Shown: positions 29,289 through 38,650, counted from the first letter of the stretch. The stretch: 64,000 nucleotides of DNA from Paracoccaceae bacterium (GCA_022763485.1 JALEGX010000064.1:1-64000), one strand, 5' to 3'. The notes: generated by a model from the letters alone, not told the origin. Translations and numbers: made by a program.

Positions 29289-30500
29289 TCAGCCGGATTT
29301 GCCTGTGCGTTGCGCCTTCTTGCGCTTGTCGACCATTTCGTCCCGATAGGCCCGCATGTCGCGAGAGCGCTGTGCAACCTGTTCAAAGACCGGCATGAAG
29401 TCCTCATTCTTGATGCCGCGCTGGAAGGCCAGCTGGTACAGCGAGTGGAACGGGTTGTCGTTGCATTCGATCAGCGACGGCCCTTCGGGCGTCATTGCAA
29501 CGTCCCAGCCGATCACCCCGAATTCCGGGAACAACGCATGTGCTTCGGTCGCCATCCGGCAGGCCTCATCCCAGCAGGGCACCTGCAAGCCTTTGAACGC
29601 CCGTCCCGAAACGGGATGGGTTTCGATGTCGCGCGCATCCGGGCCGGTGCCGATGCGGCATTGGCCAACGATGCCGGTTTTCTCATCCACCGGGGCGATC
29701 ATAGACCCGTCCTGCCAGAAGTTGTCGGACATGGCTTTGGGCGACGGGATCTTCCACAGCGAGTACAGAACCCGCGGCATGGCCTCATCCCGGACAGTCA
29801 CGATCCGCAGTGTCCCGATGGCACTGCCTGTCACCTCGGACAGGGCCTCATGCTGCTGCAAGGCGGTCTGGAACAGGTAGCCTTCGCCGTATTCGCGGGC
29901 GATCTCTTCACAGAAGGCCTGCACCCCGACGCGGCGGCCATCGCCCAGAACGATGTCCTCCCCGTCCAGGCGGTCCAGCAGCGCCGAGCCGAAGCTGCCC
30001 GAATAGGATTGCGGTTTGCCAAACAGCGGGAACACCGCCTGTTCCACCAGGAACCGACGCAGGTCTTCCACGCTCGACAGCGTCGGAATGTTACCTGCGC
30101 GCCGCATGGTCGAAAACACGCCCTGGGTTTCCGTCGTGCGGAAGCCCAATTGCCGGATCAAAGAGGTATACATGACCTTGTCCGCGACAAAGGTCTTCTG
30201 TCCGTTCAGGCTGCTAGGCGACATCATCGCGTTCAGGTCCCAACTGGAGCGCGCACCGACATATTGTTTCTTCTCGGTCCAGCTCAGCTCCGGGTTATAC
30301 AGCCCGGCCGAGAAATATTCGTTGAGAAACAGCTTGCTTTTGCCCCGGCTCAACATCAGCGCTTCGCGCATCTGACGGATGGGGCTGACACCGTAGGTCC
30401 GGGCCACACGGACCAGCATTGTCGCTGGCGGGGCCTTGATCATCTGAGGGGCGGCCAGAAGAGCCTGGCTTTGGGGGGCGGACGCGGCTGCGGCTGTCAT
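29289..30500 (-). CDS. ATP-grasp protein of the sugar-transfer-associated type
   Basis: A 403-residue protein of the sugar-transfer-associated ATP-grasp family (PF14397-like). The C-terminal segment FGVIGWDVAMTPEGPSLIECNDNP is typical of the metal- and ATP-binding part. Members are found near polysaccharide genes and their ligase reaction is generally unknown. The ATG at 30500 is chosen over one at 30554 because AGGAGAC precedes it. It sits between a lipoprotein gene and lysA, an uncommon place for this family. Confidence 0.82.
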   Translation of the reverse strand: MTAAAASAPQSQALLAAPQMIKAPPATMLVRVARTYGVSPIRQMREALMLSRGKSKLFLNEYFSAGLYNPELSWTEKKQYVGARSSWDLNAMMSPSSLNGQKTFVADKVMYTSLIRQLGFRTTETQGVFSTMRRAGNIPTLSSVEDLRRFLVEQAVFPLFGKPQSYSGSFGSALLDRLDGEDIVLGDGRRVGVQAFCEEIAREYGEGYLFQTALQQHEALSEVTGSAIGTLRIVTVRDEAMPRVLYSLWKIPSPKAMSDNFWQDGSMIAPVDEKTGIVGQCRIGTGPDARDIETHPVSGRAFKGLQVPCWDEACRMATEAHALFPEFGVIGWDVAMTPEGPSLIECNDNPFHSLYQLAFQRGIKNEDFMPVFEQVAQRSRDMRAYRDEMVDKRKKAQRTGKSG

Positions 30501-30622
30501 TTTCCTGTCTCCTCGATGGCGCGAAACGTCGGCATTTCTGCTCGTTGTCCTCAAGGTAGACGGAAATAATGGCCAAAGTTTGACTGGATTGTTTCCAATT
30601 TTCGCGAAAACACGGAGGGGTC

Positions 30623-30646
30623 AAAGGCGGGATCCTGCCCGCCTTT
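30623..30646 (-). terminator. hairpin downstream of the argH-lipoprotein pair
   Basis: A perfect 9-bp stem (AAAGGCGGG at 30623-30631 with CCCGCCTTT at 30638-30646) closes a 6-nt loop, 36 nt downstream of the small lipoprotein gene on the minus strand. Only a short T-run follows in either direction, so termination may be partial. It lies 123 bp before the ATP-grasp start. Confidence 0.6.
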
Positions 30647-30681
30647 CGACCGGTGTTGCCAAGCTGTGTCTGTCCGGCGGC

Positions 30682-30861
30682 TCAGAACCCGAGGTTCAGC
30701 GAGAACGGCCCTTGCGACAGGCCGACCCCGCCACCGACATGCACACCCGAGTTAGAAATTCCGATATTGGCGTTCATCGAGGGCTGGATCGGCTCCCCGT
30801 CCGCACCACACGCCGACAGCAGAGCCGCCAGCACCAGGAATTTCAGAACTCGTACCTTCAT
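30682..30861 (-). CDS. small lipoprotein overlapping argH
   Basis: A 59-residue protein with a lipoprotein signal whose lipobox LSAC places the lipidated cysteine at residue 17. The mature part begins [10 protein letters not shown] and ends in a glycine-rich [21 protein letters not shown]. The ATG overlaps the argH stop (ATGA), which strongly supports translation. Its argH-lysA position is where many proteobacteria encode the small lipoprotein LptM/YifL. The sequence lacks a clear LptM motif, so that identity is only suggested. Confidence 0.8.
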   Translation of the reverse strand: MKVRVLKFLVLAALLSACGADGEPIQPSMNANIGISNSGVHVGGGVGLSQGPFSLNLGF

Positions 30862-32249
30862 GTCAGCATCTCTTTCCAGCGTGCGACCTGGGCCCGCACC
30901 TGCGCCGGGGCGGTCCCTCCATAGGACATACGCGAGTTTACCGAGTTTTCCACGCCAAGCACAGTAAAGATATCTTCGGTGATCCCGGCGTGCACGCCCT
31001 GCATGTCCTCAAGGCTCAGATCCGGCAGGTCACAGCCACGGCTTTCGGCCATCGCCACAAGGGTTCCGGTCACATGGTGGGCATCGCGGAACGGCACTTT
31101 CAGCACCCGCACCAGCCAGTCGGCCAGATCGGTCGCTGTGGAGAAGCCCGAACCTGCAGCGGCGGCCAGCGATTCGCGGTTGGCGGTCATGTCCTTGACC
31201 ATGCCTTCCATCGCCGCCAGCGCCAGCATCCAGTTGTCGGCCGCGTCAAAGACCTGTTCCTTGTCTTCCTGCATGTCCTTGGAATAGGCCAGCGGCAGAC
31301 CCTTCATCACGATCATCAGCGCGGTGTTGGCGCCGAAGATCCGGCCCACCTTGGCGCGGATCAGTTCGGCGGCATCCGGGTTCTTCTTCTGCGGCATGAT
31401 GGACGAGCCGGTGGAGAAGCGGTCCGACAAGGTCACGAAGCGGAATTGCGCAGAGGACCAGATCACCAGCTCTTCGGCAAAGCGCGACAGGTGGACGGCA
31501 CAGATGGACGCTGTGGACAGGAATTCCAGCGCGAAATCACGATCCGACACCGCGTCCAGCGAGTTTGCCGCCGGACGGTCAAAGCCCAGCGCCTTGGCAG
31601 TCATGTCCCGGTCGATCGGGAACGAAGTGCCCGCCAGTGCCGCGGCCCCCAGGGGCGATTCGTTCATCCGCGCGCGGGCATCGCGGACACGGCTGAGGTC
31701 ACGGCCGAACATTTCCACATAGGCCATCATGTGGTGGCCCCAGGTCACCGGCTGTGCGGTTTGCAGGTGGGTGAAGCCCGGCATCACCCAATCAGCCCCG
31801 GCCTCGGCCTGGGTCAACAGCGCGTTGATCAGCGCCAACAGGCCGCTTTCGGCGGCGTCCAGCTGGTCCCGCACCCAAAGCTTGAAGTCCGTCGCAACCT
31901 GGTCATTGCGCGACCGGCCCGTGTGCAGACGGCCCGCCGGTTCCCCGATGACTTCTTTCAGACGGGCTTCGACATTCATGTGGATGTCTTCCAGCGCCGT
32001 CGAAAACTGGAACGTTCCGCCCTCGATTTCTGACAAAACGGTGAGCAGCCCTTCCCGAATGGCCTCGGCATCATTATCCGTAATGACGCCTGTTGCGGCC
32101 AACATCGCAGCATGTGCTCTTGAACCGGCAATATCCTGTGCCGCCATTCGCTGGTCGTATCCGATCGAGGCGTTGATCGCCTCCATGATCGCGTCGGGAC
32201 CAGCGGCAAAGCGGCCGCCCCACATCTGGTTCGAGGATTGGTCAGTCAT
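30858..32249 (-). CDS. argH: argininosuccinate lyase
   Basis: Final arginine biosynthesis enzyme, splitting argininosuccinate to arginine and fumarate, 463 residues. The fumarase/lyase superfamily signature [18 protein letters not shown] is visible in the centre. [13 protein letters not shown] occurs near residue 110, and [14 protein letters not shown] contains the catalytic-region histidines. The start is the ATG at 32249 ([14 protein letters not shown]) rather than a longer in-frame frame opening at 32507. Only 20 bp separate it from the divergent TlpA gene. Confidence 0.97.
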   Translation of the reverse strand: MTDQSSNQMWGGRFAAGPDAIMEAINASIGYDQRMAAQDIAGSRAHAAMLAATGVITDNDAEAIREGLLTVLSEIEGGTFQFSTALEDIHMNVEARLKEVIGEPAGRLHTGRSRNDQVATDFKLWVRDQLDAAESGLLALINALLTQAEAGADWVMPGFTHLQTAQPVTWGHHMMAYVEMFGRDLSRVRDARARMNESPLGAAALAGTSFPIDRDMTAKALGFDRPAANSLDAVSDRDFALEFLSTASICAVHLSRFAEELVIWSSAQFRFVTLSDRFSTGSSIMPQKKNPDAAELIRAKVGRIFGANTALMIVMKGLPLAYSKDMQEDKEQVFDAADNWMLALAAMEGMVKDMTANRESLAAAAGSGFSTATDLADWLVRVLKVPFRDAHHVTGTLVAMAESRGCDLPDLSLEDMQGVHAGITEDIFTVLGVENSVNSRMSYGGTAPAQVRAQVARWKEMLT

Positions 32250-32269
32250 GTTGGAAACCCGGAGTTGAT

Positions 32270-32833
32270 ATGCGCCTTTTTCGTCTGATCCCCCTTTATA
32301 TGGCCCTTGCGCTGGGTGCAAATGCCTCGCTGGCTGCTGAACCCGCCGAGATTTCGGCGTTGCGCGACGGCAGCATGAAGAAACTGATCGTCCATGCCGA
32401 AGCCAAACCCGTTTCGCAGGCGCAGTTCCAGCTGGAAGATGACAGCGGCACCGGTTCGCTGTCCGACTACAAGGGCAAGATTGTCCTGCTGAATTTCTGG
32501 GCCACATGGTGTGCGCCCTGCCGCAAGGAAATGCCGCAGATTGCAGAGCTGCAGGAAGAATTCGGCGGGGAGGACTTTGAGGTCCTGACGCTGGCGACCG
32601 GCCGCAACTCCCCTGCGGGGATCAAGAAATTCTTTGAAGAGAACGGCATCGACAACCTGCCCCGCCATCAGGACCCCCGCCAGGCGGTCGCACGCGAGAT
32701 GGGTGTGATCGGATTGCCGATCACCGTTCTGCTGGACCGGGACGGCCAAGAGATCGGCCGCCTGATCGGTGACGCCGAATGGAACTCGGACAGTGCCAAA
32801 AGCATCATCAGCGCGCTGATTGCGTCCGAGTAA
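32270..32833 (+). CDS. TlpA-like thioredoxin-fold disulfide reductase
   Basis: A 187-residue exported thioredoxin-like protein with a signal sequence ending near ASLAAE (residue 23) and the active-site pair C81/C84 in WATWCAPC. The cis-proline loop is [13 protein letters not shown]. TlpA-type proteins keep periplasmic cysteines reduced, often for cytochrome oxidase or cytochrome c maturation. The pairing with divergent argH is frequent in alphaproteobacteria. Confidence 0.9.
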   Translation: MRLFRLIPLYMALALGANASLAAEPAEISALRDGSMKKLIVHAEAKPVSQAQFQLEDDSGTGSLSDYKGKIVLLNFWATWCAPCRKEMPQIAELQEEFGGEDFEVLTLATGRNSPAGIKKFFEENGIDNLPRHQDPRQAVAREMGVIGLPITVLLDRDGQEIGRLIGDAEWNSDSAKSIISALIASE

Positions 32834-32850
32834 CCCTATCAAATGACCTG

Positions 32851-32877
32851 CCCCCAAGCCCGGCCAGGGCTTTGGGG
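32851..32877 (+). terminator. weak hairpin after the TlpA gene
   Basis: CCCCAAGCCC pairs with GGGCTTTGGGG across a short GGCCA loop, with one bulged base. It begins 18 nt after the stop. No T-run follows, so it is a weak candidate. The remaining gap to 32994 shows a TTGACA hexamer at 32947-32952 without a good -10. Confidence 0.35.
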
Positions 32878-32993
32878 CGACACCCTGCCGCCGCCCCTTC
32901 GGCACTGCCGCTGCCGTTCGCCGAAAGCGTTGACCCCACGCCACCTTTGACAGCCACGGCCACCAGCGTCACCCTGCGGGTCAGGAGGTCGAT

Positions 32994-33380
32994 ATGCCGC
33001 TGGACGTGCTTCTGGTCCTGGTCATAGGGGGAATTTCGGGCATTGCCCTGCTTCTGCACCTGTCGGGACGATCAAAGCTTCTTTACATGACGGCCGAGGA
33101 CGCCCGCGCCGCCTGGCATCGCCACGTCCCGGATGACCTGATCCAGGAGGTCACGGTCGCATCGAACGGGCACGCCGCGCTGGTGACCACGCAACAGGGC
33201 ATGGGGCTGGTCTGGGCCTTCGGGGCCGACAGCGTGGCCCGCCCCTTGCATGACTTCGACCTGCTGGACACCAAGGACGGGCTGCGCATCGCCTTTCACG
33301 ACTTTTCCGCCCCCGAAGCCCACCTGAAACTGACAGAGGCAGAGCGCGATATCTGGCGTTCCCGACTGAGGCCGCAATGA
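32994..33380 (+). CDS. small membrane-anchored protein before the sterol desaturase gene
   Basis: A 128-residue protein with one N-terminal transmembrane helix (residues 4-22) and a soluble domain of about 100 residues. I do not recognise it. A strong AGGAGG lies 6 nt before the ATG. Its stop overlaps the next start (ATGA), so it is coupled to the desaturase-family gene and could act with it. Confidence 0.75.
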   Translation: MPLDVLLVLVIGGISGIALLLHLSGRSKLLYMTAEDARAAWHRHVPDDLIQEVTVASNGHAALVTTQQGMGLVWAFGADSVARPLHDFDLLDTKDGLRIAFHDFSAPEAHLKLTEAERDIWRSRLRPQ

Positions 33381-34315
33381 CACCCAACTATCCCGATGTG
33401 GTCCAATGGGCCGTTCCCGTCTTCACCGCGGCGATCCTGATCGAGTTTCTGTGGATCGCGCTGAAGAAACGCGGCGGCCGGTATGAGACACGGGATGCTG
33501 TCACCTCGCTCATCATGGGCGCGGGCAATGTGGCCGCCGGGCTGATTCTGGGCTTCATCGCCTGGGGCTTCTTTTCGGTGCTCTGGCATATCACCCCGCT
33601 GGATCTGGGGCATTCGGTCTGGGTGATTGTGCTCTGCTTCGTGCTGGATGACCTGCGGTACTATTGGGTGCATCGCTTCGGGCACCGGATCCGCTGGGTC
33701 TGGGCTAGCCATGTGAATCACCACAGCTCGCAGCACTACAACCTGACCACCGCGCTGCGGCAGACCTGGACCGGGACCTTCACCTTCATGATGGTGGTGC
33801 GGGCGCCGCTGATCCTGCTGGGGTTTCACCCGGCGATGGTGCTGTTCTGCGGCGGGCTGAACCTGATCTACCAGTTCTGGATCCATACGGAGGCGATCAA
33901 CCGGCTGCCACGCTGGTTTGAGGCGGTCATGAACACGCCCAGCCATCACCGCGCCCATCACGGCCGCAACCCTCGGTATCTGGACTGCAACTATGCCGGC
34001 GTCTTCATCATCTGGGACAAGATGTTCGGCACCTTCGTGCCCGAACAGCGCGACGATGCAGTCGATTATGGGCTGGTTCACAACATCGGCACCTTCAACC
34101 CGCTGCGCGTGGCCTTCCATGAATGGGTCGGCATCTGGAAGGATGTCAGCCAGCCCGGCCTGTCGCTGCGTCAGCGTCTGGCTTATGCCTTTGCCCCTCC
34201 GGGCTACAGCCATGACGGCAGCCGCGAGACCTCGGCCTCGATCAAGGCAAAGCACCTGGCGCGCCACCCCGAAGACGCCGGAACCCCCGGCTTTGCGTCA
34301 GGGGCACGACGCTGA
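33377..34315 (+). CDS. sterol desaturase/fatty acid hydroxylase family protein
   Basis: A 312-residue membrane di-iron oxygenase of the FA_hydroxylase superfamily. About four helices carry the histidine clusters HRFGH, HVNHHSS and a later HHRAHH. These ligate the two irons that hydroxylate or desaturate C-H bonds of lipids, carotenoids or similar. The substrate cannot be told from sequence. It overlaps the preceding membrane protein by 4 nt. Confidence 0.9.
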   Translation: MTPNYPDVVQWAVPVFTAAILIEFLWIALKKRGGRYETRDAVTSLIMGAGNVAAGLILGFIAWGFFSVLWHITPLDLGHSVWVIVLCFVLDDLRYYWVHRFGHRIRWVWASHVNHHSSQHYNLTTALRQTWTGTFTFMMVVRAPLILLGFHPAMVLFCGGLNLIYQFWIHTEAINRLPRWFEAVMNTPSHHRAHHGRNPRYLDCNYAGVFIIWDKMFGTFVPEQRDDAVDYGLVHNIGTFNPLRVAFHEWVGIWKDVSQPGLSLRQRLAYAFAPPGYSHDGSRETSASIKAKHLARHPEDAGTPGFASGARR

Positions 34316-34385
34316 GGGCTTGCAATCCCCCCCGGCTTTCGGCCACATGACACACGACGTTTTTGAGCATTCGGGCGATGATTAA

Positions 34386-34784
34386 ATGATTAAGAAACTT
34401 GCACTTGTCCTGGCTTTTGTTCCCTTTGGAACTGCGGTTTCCGGCCAGACCGTGGACTGTACCGCACCCGAAACCCAGCATGACATGAATTATTGCGCCG
34501 ATCAGTTTTACCGCATGGCCGACGAAGACCTGAACCTGGCCTACAAGCAGGCCCGCAGCGCCGCCCGTCAGATCGATGAGTATCGCCCCACTGATCAGCC
34601 CAGTGCAGAGCGAATGCTGAAAGAGGCACAACGCGCGTGGATTGCCTTCCGTGATCAGGCCTGTGCCACCGAAAGCATGCTGGCCGCCGGGGGCAGCATG
34701 CAACCGACTCTGCATTTTTCCTGTCTGGAGCGGCTGACCCGCAACCGCACCGAAGACCTGCGGTATTTCGGCGAGGTCAACTGA
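34386..34784 (+). CDS. LprI/DUF1311 family exported protein
   Basis: A 132-residue exported protein with a signal peptide (about 20 residues) and the lysozyme-inhibitor LprI/DUF1311 pattern. Four cysteines (C25, C38, and two in ACATE and FSCLERL) bracket the motif AQRAWIAFRDQAC. Members bind or inhibit lysozyme in some species. That activity is not certain here. The 3' end overlaps the convergent tag gene by 8 bp. Confidence 0.83.
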   Translation: MIKKLALVLAFVPFGTAVSGQTVDCTAPETQHDMNYCADQFYRMADEDLNLAYKQARSAARQIDEYRPTDQPSAERMLKEAQRAWIAFRDQACATESMLAAGGSMQPTLHFSCLERLTRNRTEDLRYFGEVN

Positions 34785-35364
34785 CTCCGCCCACCGGGCG
34801 CACCAATGTCTTGACGGCCTCATGCCTTGGGCATGTGACCAGGTGATCGTTGATCAGACCGCAGGCCTGCATGAAGGCATAGACGATCGTCGGGCCGCAG
34901 AACTTGAAGCCCCGTTTCTTCAGGTCCTTGGACACCGCAACGGACAAGGGTGTTGAGGTGGGCACCTGATCCAGAGAGGTCCAGCTGTTCTGCACCGGAA
35001 CGCCCCCGACGAAATCCCAGAGATAGCGGTCAAAGCCCATGTCCGCCTCCACCCGTTGCCAGGCCTGGGCGTTGGTGATGGTGGCCTCGATCTTGCCCCG
35101 GTGACGGATGATGCCGCTGTTTTGCAGCAGGCGCTCAACCTCCGCCTCGCCCCATTCGGCGATGATGTTCGGATCGAACCCGGCAAAGGCGTTCCTGAAA
35201 TTTTCCCGCTTTTTCAGGATGGTGATCCAGCTCAACCCCGCCTGAAACCCGTCCAGGATCAGCTTTTCCCAAAGCGCACGGCTGTCATATTCGGGCACGC
35301 CCCAATCGGTATCATGATAGTGTTCGTAGATCTCTTCCGGACCGGCCCAGCCGCAACGCTCCAT
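34777..35364 (-). CDS. tag: DNA-3-methyladenine glycosylase I
   Basis: Base-excision repair enzyme removing 3-methyladenine, 195 residues. The N-terminus MERCGWAG carries zinc ligand C4 and H17 follows in EHYHDTDWG. The C-terminal VTCPRHE supplies the other zinc ligands. The block GLSWITILKKRENFRNAF is typical of TagI. The ATG at 35364 is preferred over long upstream extensions that would run into the EAL promoter. Confidence 0.94.
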   Translation of the reverse strand: MERCGWAGPEEIYEHYHDTDWGVPEYDSRALWEKLILDGFQAGLSWITILKKRENFRNAFAGFDPNIIAEWGEAEVERLLQNSGIIRHRGKIEATITNAQAWQRVEADMGFDRYLWDFVGGVPVQNSWTSLDQVPTSTPLSVAVSKDLKKRGFKFCGPTIVYAFMQACGLINDHLVTCPRHEAVKTLVRPVGGVS

Positions 35365-35496
35365 ATTTGTTCCCCCTTTGTTTTCACCTTTATGATCCAC
35401 CCCCCCGCCAAAAGCGAGCCTTAATCTCTGGTTCAGCTTTTTGCGCCAGTCTGAACCGCACAGACCCTGGACATCTTTCCCACATGAGGGGCGGAC

Positions 35497-36336
35497 ATGC
35501 GCAAGCGCGGACAGAAACGACTGGAATTGCAGGACGGGGCCGACAGCCCGCTCAATCACGCGATCTCGCTTCGGGATCGCTCCGTTATCGACATGGTTAC
35601 TGACGCGGTCCGGCACAAACACTGCATGTTGGCATACCAACGTGTGGTGAAAGCCCAGGATCCTGAACAGGTGGTCTTCTTCGAAGGGCTGATTCGGGTG
35701 CTGGACGCCACCGAACGGGTGATCCCCGCGCGCGAATTCATGTCCACGGTTGAAGACCGCGAAATCGGGCGCGAACTGGACTGTATCGCGCTGGAAAAAG
35801 GCCTGCGGGCGCTGGAACGGGTGCCGGATCTGCGGTTGTCGGTCAACATGTCCGCCCGCTCCATCGGATACCGGCGCTGGTCCCGCATCCTGCACCGTTT
35901 TCTGGCCCGCGACGCCTCGATCGGGGAACGGCTGCTGCTGGAGATCAGCCAAACTTCGGCCATGAGCGTGCCGGAACTGGTCATGGATTTCATGATCGAC
36001 CTGCGCCGCCACGGTGTGGCCTTTGCGCTGGATGATTTTGGCGCGGGTCCGATCTCGCTCCCGAACCTGGGGGAGTTCTTCTTTGACGCCGCAAAGATCG
36101 ACGGGCAGTTCATCCGCGATGTCGACACCAGCCCCGACAAGCAGACCCTGGTCCGTACCCTGATCCAGATCGCCCGTCAGTTCGACATGATGGTGATTGC
36201 CGAAGCGGTGGAAACCCGGCAGGAAGCCGAGTTTCTGAATACCTGCGGCGTGGATTGTCTGCAGGGATATCTGTTCGAAGCGCCCAAACTGCGACCCAAT
36301 TGGGGGCATGTCGCAAAGCAGGCTGAAAGTGCCTGA
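35497..36336 (+). CDS. EAL-domain protein with variant catalytic motifs
   Basis: A 279-residue protein that is almost entirely one EAL domain, with no visible sensor or membrane segment. EAL proteins hydrolyse cyclic di-GMP. The signature is EGL (E63-G64-L65). N117, E149, D179-D180, the KID lysine, the EAVE glutamate and the QG glutamine are present. In the ELTE-type block the second glutamate is Q152. Activity is therefore plausible but not secure; a binding-only role is possible. It is divergent from tag. Confidence 0.87.
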   Translation: MRKRGQKRLELQDGADSPLNHAISLRDRSVIDMVTDAVRHKHCMLAYQRVVKAQDPEQVVFFEGLIRVLDATERVIPAREFMSTVEDREIGRELDCIALEKGLRALERVPDLRLSVNMSARSIGYRRWSRILHRFLARDASIGERLLLEISQTSAMSVPELVMDFMIDLRRHGVAFALDDFGAGPISLPNLGEFFFDAAKIDGQFIRDVDTSPDKQTLVRTLIQIARQFDMMVIAEAVETRQEAEFLNTCGVDCLQGYLFEAPKLRPNWGHVAKQAESA

Positions 36337-36403
36337 AAGCGGCAATCGCAATTTGTTTCACGACATGTTCACAACCATGAATTGACCCTGAGACACAGTG
36401 TCC

Positions 36404-36423
36404 ATTGCTGCAAGTGCAGCAAT
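36404..36423. promoter_or_regulatory. PhaR-type operator upstream of phaA
   Basis: A perfect inverted repeat with 9-bp arms (ATTGCTGCA and TGCAGCAAT, 2-bp spacer) contains CTGC-N4-GCAG at 36408-36419. PhaR of Paracoccus and Rhodobacter is known to bind CTGC-N3-4-GCAG near polyhydroxyalkanoate genes. The site lies 113 bp before the phaA ATG. No phaR gene is in this window. Confidence 0.6.
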
Positions 36424-36535
36424 CGGATATGTCCAAAGCCAGTTGAGGACGGAATTCCCAGCGCATTGGCCCTATCGAGAATGGTCAGCGCTGTCATATT
36501 CCCGACATGACAAGATGGCAAAGGATCCAACCACT

Positions 36536-37711
36536 ATGACCAATGTTGTAATCGCATCCGCCGCACGTACCGCCGTCGGCAGCTTTGGCGGCTCGTTCGC
36601 CAACACCCCTGCTCACGACCTGGGCGCGGCCGTGCTTGAGGCCGTTGTTGAACGTGCCGGCATCGAAAAGGGTGAGGTTTCCGAAACCATTTTGGGCCAG
36701 GTCCTGACCGCCGCCCAGGGCCAGAACCCCGCACGCCAGGCGCATATCAACGCTGGCCTGCCGCAGGAAAGCGCCGCATGGGGCATCAACCAGGTCTGCG
36801 GTTCGGGTCTGCGCGCCGTTGCCCTGGGTGCCCAGCACATCCAGCTGGGTGATGCGGACATCGTCTGCGCCGGTGGCCAGGAAAACATGACCCTCTCGCC
36901 CCACGCCGCCGCCTTGCGCGCCGGTCACAAGATGGGCGACATGAAATACATCGACACCATGATCCGTGACGGCCTGTGGGACGCGTTCAACGGCTACCAC
37001 ATGGGTCAGACCGCGGAAAACGTTGCCAACCAATGGCAGATCAGCCGCGACATGCAGGACGAATTCGCCGTCGCATCGCAAAACAAGGCCGAAGCCGCTC
37101 AGAAAGCTGGCAAATTCGCCGATGAAATCGCGGCCTTCACCGTGAAGACCCGCAAGGGCGACATCATTGTGGACCAGGACGAATACATCCGTCACGGCGC
37201 CACCATCGAAGCGATGCAGAAACTGCGCCCGGCCTTCACCAAGGACGGTTCGGTCACCGCGGCAAACGCCTCGGGCATCAACGACGGCGCCGCAGCGACC
37301 CTGCTGATGTCGGCCGAGAACGCGGAAAAGCGCGGGATCGAACCGCTGGGCCGCATCGCCTCCTACGCGACTGCCGGTCTGGACCCGACCATCATGGGCG
37401 TCGGCCCGATCTACGCGTCGCGCAAAGCGCTGGAAAAAGCCGGTTGGTCGGTCAATGACCTGGACCTGGTCGAAGCCAACGAAGCCTTTGCCGCGCAGGC
37501 CTGCGCCGTGAACAAGGACATGGGCTGGGATCCGGCAATCGTCAACGTGAACGGCGGCGCCATCGCCATCGGTCACCCGATCGGCGCCTCCGGCTGCCGC
37601 GTACTGAACACCCTGCTCTTCGAAATGAAGCGCCGCGACGCCAAGAAGGGTCTGGCGACCCTGTGTATCGGTGGCGGCATGGGCGTTGCACTCTGCGTGG
37701 AGCGGGATTGA
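36536..37711 (+). CDS. phaA: acetyl-CoA acetyltransferase (beta-ketothiolase)
   Basis: Condenses two acetyl-CoA to acetoacetyl-CoA, feeding polyhydroxybutyrate synthesis and the ethylmalonyl-CoA pathway. The 391 residues carry the nucleophile C88 in NQVCGSG, the histidine in GHPIGASG and the second cysteine C377 in LCIGGGMG. The ATG at 36536 gives the usual [12 protein letters not shown] start; two earlier in-frame ATGs lack a ribosome-binding site. A terminator then phaB follow. Confidence 0.95.
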   Translation: MTNVVIASAARTAVGSFGGSFANTPAHDLGAAVLEAVVERAGIEKGEVSETILGQVLTAAQGQNPARQAHINAGLPQESAAWGINQVCGSGLRAVALGAQHIQLGDADIVCAGGQENMTLSPHAAALRAGHKMGDMKYIDTMIRDGLWDAFNGYHMGQTAENVANQWQISRDMQDEFAVASQNKAEAAQKAGKFADEIAAFTVKTRKGDIIVDQDEYIRHGATIEAMQKLRPAFTKDGSVTAANASGINDGAAATLLMSAENAEKRGIEPLGRIASYATAGLDPTIMGVGPIYASRKALEKAGWSVNDLDLVEANEAFAAQACAVNKDMGWDPAIVNVNGGAIAIGHPIGASGCRVLNTLLFEMKRRDAKKGLATLCIGGGMGVALCVERD

Positions 37712-37736
37712 TCGCTCAAAAATCAGGCATAGGAAA

Positions 37737-37759
37737 GGGCGCCAGAAGCGCCCTTTTTT
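37737..37759 (+). terminator. rho-independent terminator of phaA
   Basis: A 6-bp G+C stem (GGGCGC at 37737-37742 with GCGCCC at 37748-37753), CAGAA loop and a run of six T residues lie 25 nt after the phaA stop. The phaB gene therefore probably also has its own promoter in the following A+T-rich 140 bp. Confidence 0.9.
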
Positions 37760-37901
37760 ATTGCAAAATCAAAAAGATACCTCAGATGCGACAAATAGGA
37801 CATGGAACACGCGAAATTTCTTCACGAAATAATATTGCGCATCCTTGCATCTGTGGGTAACAGGATTACCAAGCCATTTCACTAACTGGAGGACCAATCC
37901 A

Positions 37902-38624
37902 ATGGCACGTACAGCTCTCGTTACCGGCGGTTCGCGCGGCATCGGCGAAGCCATTTCCAAAGCTCTGAAAGCCGAGGGTTACAACGTCGCGGCGACCTAT
38001 GCCGGCAATGACGAAGCCGCTGCAAAGTTCACCGAAGAAACCGGCATCAAGACCTACAAGTGGAACGTCGCCGACTATGACGAATCGGCTGCCGGCATCG
38101 CCAAGGTCGAAGCCGAAGTGGGCCCGATCGACATCGTGGTCGCCAATGCAGGCATTACCCGCGACGCACCGTTCCACAAGATGACCAAAGACCAGTGGCA
38201 GCAGGTGATCGACACCAACCTGACCGGCGTGTTCAACACCGTTCACCCGATCTGGCCCGGCATGCGTGAACGCAAATTCGGCCGCGTCATCGTGATCTCT
38301 TCGATCAACGGTCAGAAAGGCCAGTTCGCCCAGGTGAACTATGCCGCGACCAAAGCTGGCGATCTGGGCATCGTGAAGTCGCTTGCGCAGGAAGGCGCTC
38401 GCGCAGGCATCACCGCCAACGCGATCTGCCCTGGCTACATCGCCACCGAAATGGTGATGGCGGTTCCGGAGAAAGTGCGTGAATCGATCATCGGTCAGAT
38501 CCCGGCGGGCCGCCTTGGTGAACCGGAAGAGATCGCACGCTGCGTGGCCTTCCTGGCCTCCGACGACTCGGGCTTCATCAACGGCTCGACCATCTCGGCC
38601 AACGGCGCCCAGTTCTTCGTCTGA
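37902..38624 (+). CDS. phaB: acetoacetyl-CoA reductase
   Basis: NADPH-dependent short-chain dehydrogenase reducing acetoacetyl-CoA to (R)-3-hydroxybutyryl-CoA, 240 residues. It shows TGGSRGIG at residues 8-15, the NAG motif, and the catalytic Ser-Tyr-Lys in ISSINGQ...VNYAATKAG. CTGGAGGACC precedes the ATG at 37902. An earlier in-frame ATG at 37845 lacks this. It completes the PHB precursor pathway with phaA. Confidence 0.95.
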   Translation: MARTALVTGGSRGIGEAISKALKAEGYNVAATYAGNDEAAAKFTEETGIKTYKWNVADYDESAAGIAKVEAEVGPIDIVVANAGITRDAPFHKMTKDQWQQVIDTNLTGVFNTVHPIWPGMRERKFGRVIVISSINGQKGQFAQVNYAATKAGDLGIVKSLAQEGARAGITANAICPGYIATEMVMAVPEKVRESIIGQIPAGRLGEPEEIARCVAFLASDDSGFINGSTISANGAQFFV

Positions 38625-38650
38625 TCGTCAGATCCGATAGCCCATGATTT

